Virus record (IMG/VR): IMGVR_UViG_3300044712_001478
Location: 1-37,876 of that record
Reading direction: 5' to 3' (one strand)
DNA: 37,876 nucleotides
Source of the DNA: a virus
A program made the position numbers and the translations under genes. Numbering within the stretch: the stretch's first letter is position 1; each line of letters opens with the position of its first letter. The notes beneath the pieces are model-generated. The model was not told the DNA's origin. It saw only the letters and a program-made list of their open reading frames with translations, and made no database searches. Positions 21,757 to 29,722 of the stretch are shown in pieces.

Positions 21757-22179
21757 ATGCCCTTACTCATGTGCACAGCATCCGGAGAACAACACGGACT
21801 TATTAATACGATGACTAACTCCGTTCCTTTTGATGACTTTAAAAACATGGATCCCAAAACAAAGGCTCTATGTGAGAAGGAAAAAAAGGAAGATGCAAGG
21901 ATTGTAAAAGTTAAGTACATCAACAAAAAAGGTCGCGTGGAGCGTCTAAGTAAGTCTTATTGTCGATGGGCTGGAGATCCTATCCAACAATGGCTTTTCA
22001 TTCCTAATTATGAGTACGAAGTGCCTTATGGTTTAGTCAAAGAAGTTAACGGAAAAAAAGAGACAAAGAGAAGCGGTCTTCTTAGTCAAGATGACAAGAA
22101 GGTTCGATCCGATGGATCACCTCTTGATAAGGACATAGAAGAAGAATCGGAACATCTTTTTGTACCTGTCAATTTTTAA
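21757..22179 (+). CDS. Hypothetical head-tail module protein, 140 aa
   Basis: Charged protein MPLLMCTASGEQHGLINTMT... with a central KVKYINKKGRVERLSKSYCRWAGDPIQQWLFIPNYEYEVP and a disordered acidic tail. It lies between the capsid terminator and a putative head-tail adaptor. The ribosome site is weak (AGGAAAAAC). No family recognised. Confidence 0.62.
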   Translation: MPLLMCTASGEQHGLINTMTNSVPFDDFKNMDPKTKALCEKEKKEDARIVKVKYINKKGRVERLSKSYCRWAGDPIQQWLFIPNYEYEVPYGLVKEVNGKKETKRSGLLSQDDKKVRSDGSPLDKDIEEESEHLFVPVNF

Positions 22180-22187
22180 GGATTAAA

Positions 22188-23228
22188 ATGACAATATCTC
22201 CTGCGGTCACAACTTTAGTAGCTATTAGGCAGAAAGTGAGAAGGCTTACCGCTTCGTCGAGTGAGTCTTCTTTAACTACTGCAACAATAGATCAATACAT
22301 CAACACCTTCTATTCTCAGGACTTTCCGTATTCGATTAAAGTTGATCAAATGAGATCTGTTTATACCTTTTTCACGGAGCCTTATAGGGATCGTTATCCT
22401 TTGGATGTTAACTATAACCAGGGCGTGAGAGCTCCTGTTTATTTTGAAGGCATCCAGGGCTCTTTTTTCAAAGATAGGCAACAGTTTTATACAATCTGGC
22501 CTAGATTCCCTACTAAGTTTGATTCAGTGGATGGAGACGGTGTAACTGTTGCTTTTTCTTTCACTGTTCCAGGACCTTTTCTTAGCAAAGAGGTCGTCAT
22601 TGGATGTGTAGATGTCGCAGGTAATCCGGTAAGTGTTTGTGATGATGGAATCGGAAACTTGCAACTTCAAACCCCTAAAGCCATTACTTCCGTTCCACTT
22701 CAGACAACGAGTCCTGCTGTCCCTGGCATGTATAATACAAACACAGGGAATCCTGGTTTAATCACTCCTACCAATATCGGGACTGTTAACTATGTCACAG
22801 GCGCGATAAGCATTACTTTCCCAGTTGCTCCAGCATCAGGACCTATTACGATATGGGTAAAGCAATATCAAACAGGAAGGCCATATTGTCTTCTATTCTG
22901 GAATAACGAATTTACAGTAAGACCTGTTCCTATTGAGATTTATAAGGTTGAAGTTGAGACATATCTTACTCCTGTTCAATTTATGGAAACCACCGATTCT
23001 CCTCTTTTAAATCAGTGGTGGCAATATATTGCAATTGGAGCAGCTATTAAAATCTTAGAAGATCGTCAAGATATGGAAGGCGTAGAGAACCTACAACCCA
23101 TGTTTTTAAAGCAGGAATCCCTTGTTTTAGAGCGTCAAGCCATCGAAGAATTATTCACTCCCAACACAACTCTTTTTAATAGTGTTTCTCCTACCGTTGG
23201 CGGTGTAAATGGCTTGGGGTATTATTGA
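22188..23228 (+). CDS. Putative head-tail connector or tail protein, 346 aa
   Basis: AAGGATT precedes the ATG. The first 60 residues form a helical segment (LVAIRQKVRRLTASSSESSLTTATIDQYINTFYSQDFPYSIK) like that of podophage adaptor proteins. A beta-rich domain follows (GVTVAFSFTVPGPFLSKEVVIGCVD...), and the helical end contains LNQWWQYIAIGAAIKILEDRQDMEGV. Position after the capsid genes suits a connector; the name is provisional. The stop overlaps the next start (TGATG). Confidence 0.62.
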   Translation: MTISPAVTTLVAIRQKVRRLTASSSESSLTTATIDQYINTFYSQDFPYSIKVDQMRSVYTFFTEPYRDRYPLDVNYNQGVRAPVYFEGIQGSFFKDRQQFYTIWPRFPTKFDSVDGDGVTVAFSFTVPGPFLSKEVVIGCVDVAGNPVSVCDDGIGNLQLQTPKAITSVPLQTTSPAVPGMYNTNTGNPGLITPTNIGTVNYVTGAISITFPVAPASGPITIWVKQYQTGRPYCLLFWNNEFTVRPVPIEIYKVEVETYLTPVQFMETTDSPLLNQWWQYIAIGAAIKILEDRQDMEGVENLQPMFLKQESLVLERQAIEELFTPNTTLFNSVSPTVGGVNGLGYY

Positions 23229-25489
23229 TGGGTAAGTATCAACCTCTCTACATTAAAGGAATGGAAAAGGGGCTTGTGCAATCACGAGAAGAGTTTATTC
23301 TTCCCGATGATGCCTATCCTACTCTTGAGAATGCTTTTGTTTGGCGCGAACGGATTAAGCGCAAGCAAGGGACGAAGCTTCTTGGTCGTCTTCGTCGTAT
23401 TATGTCAGCTGTAAATCTAAGTGGTGGCGGAGCTACGAGCGAAAATCTAATCACAAAATATTCATTAGATGCTACCGCAGAAATAGAAGTTGGATCCGTT
23501 GTTGTCACTGATGGCGTAAATACGTTAACCGATAATTCCTTAGGAGTTCTTGCGGGTAGCGTAGGAAGTGGCACAATAAACTATGCCACTGGAGCTATCA
23601 CCACGACGGGATTGGGAGTTCAAACAGTAGCTTATAATTACTTTCCTTGTCTTCCTGTAATGGGAATTAGGATTGAAGAAACAGATCTTATCAACAATGA
23701 GATAACGATCTTCTTTGATACTAAATACGCTTACAAATACCTTCCAACAGGTTTTCAAGAATTCATACCTGGAACAACTTGGACAGGACAAAATTATAAT
23801 TTCTTCTGGTCTACGAATTATTGGTCATCTACGGCCCCTGCTAATAAATCCTTGTTTTGGGTTACTAACTTCTCGGGCGTTGGAGGAGATCCAATAAGAT
23901 ATACGGACGGTACTACTTGGACTAATTTCGGTCCTACAGCAGCACCGACAACGGGACAAATAGACAGTGCAGGAAACTTCCTAACACAATGTCTTTGCTT
24001 ATTACCTTTTCGTGGAAGGCTTATAGCTTTTAACACACTAGAAGGAACCACTTTAGCGACTTCTGTGGCATATACCAACCGTATTCGATGGGCTGCTATA
24101 GGAAATCCGCTTATCACAAATACGGCTTCGGTTCCTGGTTCATGGCGTGATGATGTAACCGGTAAAGGTGGCTTTTTAGATATACCAACAACTGAAGATA
24201 TTATTTCTGTTGGATTTGTTAGGGATAACCTTGTCATCTATTGCGAAAGATCTACTTGGCAACTTAGGTATACTGGAAGATCAATACAACCCTTTCAGAT
24301 TGAAAAGGTGAATTCTGAACTTGGTGCATCAAGTACTTTTAGCGCCATTCAGTTTGATACCTCACTTGTTGGTGTAGGCGATAAGGGAATTGTCCAATGC
24401 GATAGCTATAAGAGTGACTATATTGACATTAAGATTCCCGATCTAGTTATCAATGGTTTTAATAGTCAAAATCAGGGACGACAAAGAGTATATGGAATAA
24501 GGGATTTCGAGCGGCGATTGGCATATTGGACTTATGTGGTGCCCAATAAAAACACCATATTCCCCGATCGAAGACTCGTTTATAACTATGAGAATGATTC
24601 CTGGGCCATATTCACGGATTGCTTTACTTGTCTAGGTACCTTGCAAATCGATAGCGCTCCTAAATGGAATCAATATCCTCATACAGGGATCACCAATTCT
24701 CCCAATTCTTGGCAGAATCAGAATTTCACATGGAATTTCAGACCTCCACTATTCCCTTCGATAATAGGTGGAAATCAAGAAGGATTCATATCATTTTTAG
24801 ATGAACAAGTTTCTAATGATTTTAGTCTTTCGATAACGGATATAACGGGAAATACGACGACAGCGACGGAATTAACAGTTCTTAATCACAACCTGCAAAA
24901 TGGCCAGATAATACAAATTGATAAGATACCAATAGGAACACCGTTTGCAAGTACTTTAAACGGAAATTTCTTTTTAGTTGATCGCAAGGATAAAGACACG
25001 ATAAGGCTTTTAAAACCTATTCCACCTAACAAGCCACAGACAGACGCTCCCGATGTGTATATTGGAGGTGGAAGGATAGCAGTAAAAGATAACTTTCGCA
25101 TCATTAGTAAGAAATTTAACTTCTTAGATGATGGTGAAAATATACAACTAGGTTTTATTGATGTTCTTCTAAATAAGACTACAGACGGAGAAATCACATT
25201 GAATGTTTACATGGACTATAACAACAGCGATCCAATTAATGCATTTCCTGAGAATAAAGAGAGCGACACTTTTTTCAATGTCACTGTTCCAACTAAGACC
25301 ATTTCCGGATTACCTGTTTCCAAGAACTGGCAACGTGTTTTTTGTTCTGCGAGAGGAGCATTTTTGACTTTAGAATGGACTCTTTCGAATGATCAGATGA
25401 TATCAAATGCTCAAGGATTAGAAGTAGAAATAGCATCACAAATCTTATGGATTAGAAAAGCAGGTCGACAACTACCTGTAGGAGTTTAA
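23228..25489 (+). CDS. Large tail hub / nozzle-like protein, 753 aa
   Basis: Start ATG at 23228 (TGATG overlap); an upstream TTG frame is not needed. The opening KGMEKGLVQSREEFILPDDAYPTLENAFVWRERIKRKQGTKLLG is typical of P22 gp10/T7 gp12-type tail hub proteins, which bind the portal-adaptor ring. A long beta-propeller-like series of GRLIAFN, RLVYNYENDSWAIF and WRDDVTGKGGFLDI blades follows, and a beta-sandwich ends the protein. Hub or nozzle function is inferred from these features and position. Confidence 0.68.
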   Translation: MGKYQPLYIKGMEKGLVQSREEFILPDDAYPTLENAFVWRERIKRKQGTKLLGRLRRIMSAVNLSGGGATSENLITKYSLDATAEIEVGSVVVTDGVNTLTDNSLGVLAGSVGSGTINYATGAITTTGLGVQTVAYNYFPCLPVMGIRIEETDLINNEITIFFDTKYAYKYLPTGFQEFIPGTTWTGQNYNFFWSTNYWSSTAPANKSLFWVTNFSGVGGDPIRYTDGTTWTNFGPTAAPTTGQIDSAGNFLTQCLCLLPFRGRLIAFNTLEGTTLATSVAYTNRIRWAAIGNPLITNTASVPGSWRDDVTGKGGFLDIPTTEDIISVGFVRDNLVIYCERSTWQLRYTGRSIQPFQIEKVNSELGASSTFSAIQFDTSLVGVGDKGIVQCDSYKSDYIDIKIPDLVINGFNSQNQGRQRVYGIRDFERRLAYWTYVVPNKNTIFPDRRLVYNYENDSWAIFTDCFTCLGTLQIDSAPKWNQYPHTGITNSPNSWQNQNFTWNFRPPLFPSIIGGNQEGFISFLDEQVSNDFSLSITDITGNTTTATELTVLNHNLQNGQIIQIDKIPIGTPFASTLNGNFFLVDRKDKDTIRLLKPIPPNKPQTDAPDVYIGGGRIAVKDNFRIISKKFNFLDDGENIQLGFIDVLLNKTTDGEITLNVYMDYNNSDPINAFPENKESDTFFNVTVPTKTISGLPVSKNWQRVFCSARGAFLTLEWTLSNDQMISNAQGLEVEIASQILWIRKAGRQLPVGV

Positions 25490-25490
25490 A

Positions 25491-26042
25491 ATGACTTATC
25501 AGCCAAATATTCCTCAAGCAACCGACGACTTATCGGATAGTCAAGCTAACTTGCTAGCAAATTTTCAAGTTTCTAATACAGTGATGTCAGTTGATCACTA
25601 TCCTTTTGACGATGCTACAGCTAACAAGGGATTTCACAAGCAAGTACATTTGACAAACTCAACACCAACTCTTGGCGGTGCCAATGGTGTTTTAGGTTGT
25701 AGTAGTGGATGGCCTGTTTGGGTAGACGGAGCCGGTAATACTGTAAATCTCATAAATGGAGAACCCAATACGGCAAATCCTGGATATACTTATCTTCCTG
25801 GCAATATGATTATGCAATGGGGAAGTGGATCGACAGGTTCAGGAGGAACAGGGTTTACAACCGTTACTTTTCCAATAGCATTCGGAACATTATATAGCTT
25901 CGTTGCCACTGCAAACGGATCGACTGTTATCGGAACGGGCACTTCTGGAGCGACAAGTTGTCTTGTTTCTACAAGAAGGGCGATCAGTCCATTTGATCTT
26001 TATAACACCTCATTTTTCTGGATGGCAATAGGTCATATTTAA
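25491..26042 (+). CDS. Tail fibre-like protein with gp53-type C-terminus, 183 aa
   Basis: GGAG precedes the ATG. The N-terminus (PQATDDLSDSQANLLANFQVSNTVMSVDHYPFDDATANKGFHKQVHL) is the helix-then-strand opener common in short-tailed phage fibre proteins. The C-terminus (YLPGNMIMQWGSG...VTFPIAFGTLYSFVATANG...FFWMAIGHI) resembles the tail-tip domain of gp53-like fibres. Probably attaches to the hub. Confidence 0.7.
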   Translation: MTYQPNIPQATDDLSDSQANLLANFQVSNTVMSVDHYPFDDATANKGFHKQVHLTNSTPTLGGANGVLGCSSGWPVWVDGAGNTVNLINGEPNTANPGYTYLPGNMIMQWGSGSTGSGGTGFTTVTFPIAFGTLYSFVATANGSTVIGTGTSGATSCLVSTRRAISPFDLYNTSFFWMAIGHI

Positions 26043-26044
26043 CC

Positions 26045-26061
26045 TGTAAAGCGGATTTACA
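26045..26061. promoter_or_regulatory. Palindrome replacing the ribosome site before 26062
   Basis: TGTAAAGCGGATTTACA abuts the ATG at 26062 and occupies the place of a Shine-Dalgarno site. The outer six bases (TGTAAA/TTTACA) pair perfectly. It is a variant of the 17-mer at 29114-29130. Confidence 0.6.
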
Positions 26062-26544
26062 ATGACGAGCAGTCAAGACTTTGAAAGCTATATCCCGGTG
26101 TATGATTCAGTACCTGATAAGTGGGAAGATGCTCGCGCTTTCCTTGTTGAGCAGCTTAAGAAAATCACCAATGGCGTGAATATTCGTGAGATTGGATGGT
26201 TAATCAATGATGAGATAATTAGCGGAAAACAGTTCATGCCAGCATCAGGGCAAAGGAACTTTCGAACTGTTTTGAGAAAGGTAATACCTTTAAATTCGAT
26301 TACAACAGGGACGACAACGACACCTCACGGAATAACATTTGATTCAAATTTTACTCTTATAAGTTTAAGTGGTGCAGCTACTGACCCGGTCAGTCGTGTC
26401 GCTATACCTTTGGGACTATCTGCTTCTGCTCCATTTCAAATAGAAATGTATATGGACGCTACAAATATCATCGTCAAAGCGGGTAGTGATAGAAGCGGTT
26501 ACACTAGAGCTTATGCCATCGTAGAATATATTAAGGAAGTATAG
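26062..26544 (+). CDS. Conserved virion protein, 160 aa
   Basis: The first 60 residues are helical (FESYIPVYDSVPDKWEDARAFLVEQLKKITNGVNIREIGW), with a beta-rich C-terminus (GITFDSNFTLISLSGAATDPVSRVAIPL...). This architecture is common among small virion proteins of short-tailed phages; no function is established. Translation starts without an ordinary ribosome site, right behind a palindrome. Confidence 0.65.
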   Translation: MTSSQDFESYIPVYDSVPDKWEDARAFLVEQLKKITNGVNIREIGWLINDEIISGKQFMPASGQRNFRTVLRKVIPLNSITTGTTTTPHGITFDSNFTLISLSGAATDPVSRVAIPLGLSASAPFQIEMYMDATNIIVKAGSDRSGYTRAYAIVEYIKEV

Positions 26545-26552
26545 GAGATTTT

Positions 26553-27140
26553 ATGGCCAACTGGTTTTCTAAATTATTTCAAGGTACACCTGAGAAGCAC
26601 GCGAGAGTTTCGACATTACTTCCAGAACAGCAAGCTCTATCTAATCAATTATTCCAAGCATCGCAACGCCCTGGCGCAGGTGGTGCATTTGGTGATGTTG
26701 CAGATTATTACAGAGGGAATCTAAGTAATGATCCAAGAGATTTCCAAGCTATGGCAGCTCCAGAGATGCGAAATTTCAATCAAAATATCATTCCTGGATT
26801 GTCTGAGCAATTCGCGGGTATGGGAAGTGGTGGTCTTTCTAGCTCGGGATTTAGAAATGCTGCTGTGAATGCGGGTACCGATCTTTCAGAAAGGCTTGGT
26901 GCGATTCGGGCACAGCTTAGACAGCAAAGCGCACAGGGTCTACAAGGACTTGCTTCTCAAGGTATGGGTAATTACAGCCAAGACGTAATGACACAACAAG
27001 GAAGCCCAGGATTGCTTTCTCAGGCAGGTCCTGCATTGGGTGCTATGGGTAGCGCATTATTTGGTCCTGCTGGCTCTGTTGTTGGTGGAGCTTTGGGAAA
27101 TTGGACTGCACAGAGATTTGGTCAAACTAAACCCTATTAG
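26553..27140 (+). CDS. Putative ejection (internal virion) protein, 195 aa
   Basis: GGAG precedes the ATG. Ala/Gly/Gln-rich helical protein with FNQNIIPGLSEQFAGMGSGGLSSSGFRNAA and a C-terminal glycine-zipper-like LGAMGSALFGPAGSVVGGALGNW that could insert in a membrane. With the next two large helical proteins it looks like the three-protein ejection set of podophages, which forms a channel through the host envelope. Inference from composition and order. Confidence 0.62.
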   Translation: MANWFSKLFQGTPEKHARVSTLLPEQQALSNQLFQASQRPGAGGAFGDVADYYRGNLSNDPRDFQAMAAPEMRNFNQNIIPGLSEQFAGMGSGGLSSSGFRNAAVNAGTDLSERLGAIRAQLRQQSAQGLQGLASQGMGNYSQDVMTQQGSPGLLSQAGPALGAMGSALFGPAGSVVGGALGNWTAQRFGQTKPY

Positions 27141-27148
27141 AGGTGACA

Positions 27149-28489
27149 ATGACATCATCAAGCTATGAAGTTAAACAGGCTAATCCTTGGGGCAAGTTGG
27201 GTACCTCTCTAGGTCAGGGTCTTTCTGAGCAACTTCCTAAAGAAGTTGATCGTTTTAGACTATCTCAAGGTCTTAAGAAATTCTCAGAAGATGCCCCTAA
27301 TCTTTCACAGATGCAACAACTTACTCGATTAGCTCAAATACCTGGAGCCTTAGAACATCCTCAACTCATTCAAACTTTCGGCGCTCTTGCTCAGCAGCAA
27401 GTTCGAAATGCTCAGTTTGAAAAAAGACAAAAAGAAGAAGAAGCACTAAAAGAAACTCCCAAGAAGTTTCCAAAAAGAGAAGAGGGAGCTATAGAAAGTT
27501 CTAAGAGTTTTTCTTCTTTAACAAAACCGGAAGATTTAGAAGAAATTCAGAAGGGATATATTACACCTTCTCATGATGAGATAATGAGAGAAGCGGAAAA
27601 GAGATATAAAGGAAATGAGCAATATTTTGGCAATGATCCGAAAAATGCAATAAATGAAGTTGAGCAACAAGTTCAATCACTCGTTGGTATAAATCAACAA
27701 TACCAACAACAGCATAAAGTGTTAACTGATTTACAAGATAATGTTGTTAAAAGATTACAAGACTATTCAGGAAAACTTGGAGTGGCTGTACCTGCTACAG
27801 AATATAGTAAAATTGAAGACAAAGCCATTAAAGCTGTTTTACCTAAAAAACAAGGTGGAGAAGGATTGACAGAACAACAAGCGATGAAGAAATATGGAGA
27901 CGAACTAAACAATATATCTATGAATTATGAATCTATTAATTCGTTAGGTAATTGGGGAATTACAGGGAGGAGTGCTAAAGAAACAATATCAAATTTAAAA
28001 GCACTTCAAAAGGTATTTAAAGAAAGAAATGAAACGGAGAATTTAGCGAATAAAATTATTTCTAAAAACAAAGTCTCTCCTATTTTAGCTTATGCAATTG
28101 CAGATCCTGTTAGTGATATAAAAGCATTAAACGAAGCAATTATTAAGCTACCTCCTGCGTATGGATGGCAAAAAGAAGGAAATGCTAAAGATATATTAGA
28201 GCGTATTAAGGGAGGAAATCCTGCAATAGAAAAAACCCTTAAAATATCAGAAAAATTGGCTTCACTTATGGGTAGAGAAGGAAGTCCTCTTTCTGTTGCT
28301 TATGAATTACAAAAGAAAGGATACGATCCTCTAACTTGGTTAAATTATCTTAGCGAGAAGAGAAAAGATCTAAATCTCACAGAAAAACAAGGAAGAGAAT
28401 TAGATAAGCCAAGAAATACTTTTGGTACCTTGAATGATTGGTGGCTTTCTGTTTTTTCAGGACTGGATAAAGTCAAAGGAGAAAAATAA
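27149..28489 (+). CDS. Putative ejection (internal virion) protein, 446 aa
   Basis: ATG at 27149 chosen with AGAGG upstream; a GTG two codons earlier is unlikely. Starts MTSSSYEVKQANPWGKLGTS, then is almost all Lys/Glu/Gln helix, as expected for a DNA-ejection protein. No enzyme motif (lytic transglycosylase) was seen. The stop overlaps the next start (TAATG). Confidence 0.6.
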   Translation: MTSSSYEVKQANPWGKLGTSLGQGLSEQLPKEVDRFRLSQGLKKFSEDAPNLSQMQQLTRLAQIPGALEHPQLIQTFGALAQQQVRNAQFEKRQKEEEALKETPKKFPKREEGAIESSKSFSSLTKPEDLEEIQKGYITPSHDEIMREAEKRYKGNEQYFGNDPKNAINEVEQQVQSLVGINQQYQQQHKVLTDLQDNVVKRLQDYSGKLGVAVPATEYSKIEDKAIKAVLPKKQGGEGLTEQQAMKKYGDELNNISMNYESINSLGNWGITGRSAKETISNLKALQKVFKERNETENLANKIISKNKVSPILAYAIADPVSDIKALNEAIIKLPPAYGWQKEGNAKDILERIKGGNPAIEKTLKISEKLASLMGREGSPLSVAYELQKKGYDPLTWLNYLSEKRKDLNLTEKQGRELDKPRNTFGTLNDWWLSVFSGLDKVKGEK

Positions 28490-29118
28490 TGCAACCTTAC
28501 CAAGAAGCTTCTCAAGAGATGCGAAGACAAGGAGAATTGCCAATAAGGGCAATAAAGACGGTAGGATCTGTTGGTGCTGGTGCTGCATTAGGTGGAGGTT
28601 TAATTGTTAGCAAGATTCTTCCTTTTTTAAATAGGCACATTCCAACTGATTTATTCCTTAAGGGTATCTCAAAAGTTGATCCTAGATTTGGGAAATTCGT
28701 GACTAGTGCTTTAGATTCTGGCTCATCAGTAGATGAGATAAAGGACTTTATAAGATCAAAAGCAATGGGTGAAGAATCACCAGAAGTAGCGGAGCAATCA
28801 ACTGAACCAGAAAAGAAAAACATCATTGCTCAGTATTCTGATAAGTTACATCAGTTCTTACAGAATTTAATTCGAGAAGGTAAGTCTCCAGTTGAGGCGG
28901 GTGCCATTGCTTCAGTTCAGCCAGAATTTAAGGAAGTAATCAAGAAAATGTCAAAAGATCACAAAGCAACATGGAATGACATTTTGATTAATACCTTTGG
29001 ACCTGGAGAAAAAGCACAAGCACAGCCTCAACAAGAACAAACTCAACAGCTACAACCACAGCAAGGAAATTCTGATCAAGCTCTCTTGGCGGCAATGCAA
29101 AAAATTCTCCAAATGTAA
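28489..29118 (+). CDS. Putative ejection protein, 209 aa
   Basis: Residues ~22-48 (IKTVGSVGAGAALGGGLIVSKILPFLN) form a Gly-rich membrane-prone segment; the remainder is helical with a Gln-rich tail (QAQPQQEQTQQLQPQQG). Third of the likely ejection set. Its stop codon lies inside the palindrome that precedes the next gene. Confidence 0.6.
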   Translation: MQPYQEASQEMRRQGELPIRAIKTVGSVGAGAALGGGLIVSKILPFLNRHIPTDLFLKGISKVDPRFGKFVTSALDSGSSVDEIKDFIRSKAMGEESPEVAEQSTEPEKKNIIAQYSDKLHQFLQNLIREGKSPVEAGAIASVQPEFKEVIKKMSKDHKATWNDILINTFGPGEKAQAQPQQEQTQQLQPQQGNSDQALLAAMQKILQM

Positions 29119-29130
29119 AGCAGCTTTACA
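29114..29130. promoter_or_regulatory. Perfect palindrome replacing the ribosome site before 29131
   Basis: TGTAAAGCAGCTTTACA (8-bp arms around a central A) carries the stop codon of the previous gene and touches the next ATG. The identical 17-mer occurs at 3449-3465 inside recT, and a variant at 26045-26061. Confidence 0.62.
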
Positions 29131-29637
29131 ATGAATGAGCAGAAGATAGAAGACCTTAAGAATGCACTAAAGGAAATAATGCAATTGATTGTCCAGAGAG
29201 GACAACCATTAACTGATGAAGAAAAGACTAATCTTGCTCAAGTGATGGAACATGTTGCCAGTAGAATACAACAACTAAGACAAGAGCAACAGCAGGAAGT
29301 AGGAAAAATAGAAGAACAACAAGCACCTACTGAACTTCCTCCTTTACCTCCAGGACCTCAGGAATCAAGTAATATCCACAGCTTCAAATACGATCCAAAG
29401 AGTCAGCAGTTAGTTATCAAGTTCCAGGACGAATATCCAGGGACAAATGGGCCAGAGTATCTTTACCAGGGAGTACCTCAACACATTTTCAATTTGTTAC
29501 GAACTGGAGCGGTTCCACCAAGAACATCCGGTAGTAATGCTTGGCACACATGGAAAGAAGGAGTCGCTCCAAGCCTTGGCGCCTCCGCTTATGCACTAAT
29601 TAAACAGGGCGGCTATCAGTACGAAAAATTGAGTTGA
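29131..29637 (+). CDS. KTSC-domain protein
   Basis: 168 residues. The N-terminal half is a Gln/Glu coiled coil with a Pro-rich hinge (LPPLPPGP). Residues ~84-165 form a KTSC domain (IHSFKYDPKSQQLVIKFQ...YLYQGVPQHIFNLL), a small domain found in phage and bacterial proteins, with unknown or RNA-linked roles. Here it extends into a domain ending in WHTWKEGVAPSLGASAYALIKQGGYQYEKLS. Its place among virion genes suggests a particle component. No Shine-Dalgarno; see the palindrome upstream. Confidence 0.68.
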   Translation: MNEQKIEDLKNALKEIMQLIVQRGQPLTDEEKTNLAQVMEHVASRIQQLRQEQQQEVGKIEEQQAPTELPPLPPGPQESSNIHSFKYDPKSQQLVIKFQDEYPGTNGPEYLYQGVPQHIFNLLRTGAVPPRTSGSNAWHTWKEGVAPSLGASAYALIKQGGYQYEKLS

Positions 29638-29722
29638 TTTAGGAGTGATTTTCAAGGTGATTTAGCGTGCATTATTTAGCCCTAAATCTTACATTAAATT
29701 TAATTTCACAAGGAGAAATCCC
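29638..29722 (+). promoter_or_regulatory. Intergenic region before the repetitive fibre gene
   Basis: Holds an inverted repeat (GATTTAG with CTAAATC, 16 bases apart), an AT-rich tract and AAGGAG for the next gene. A promoter is likely given the gap in an otherwise tight block, but no box pair stands out. Confidence 0.35.
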
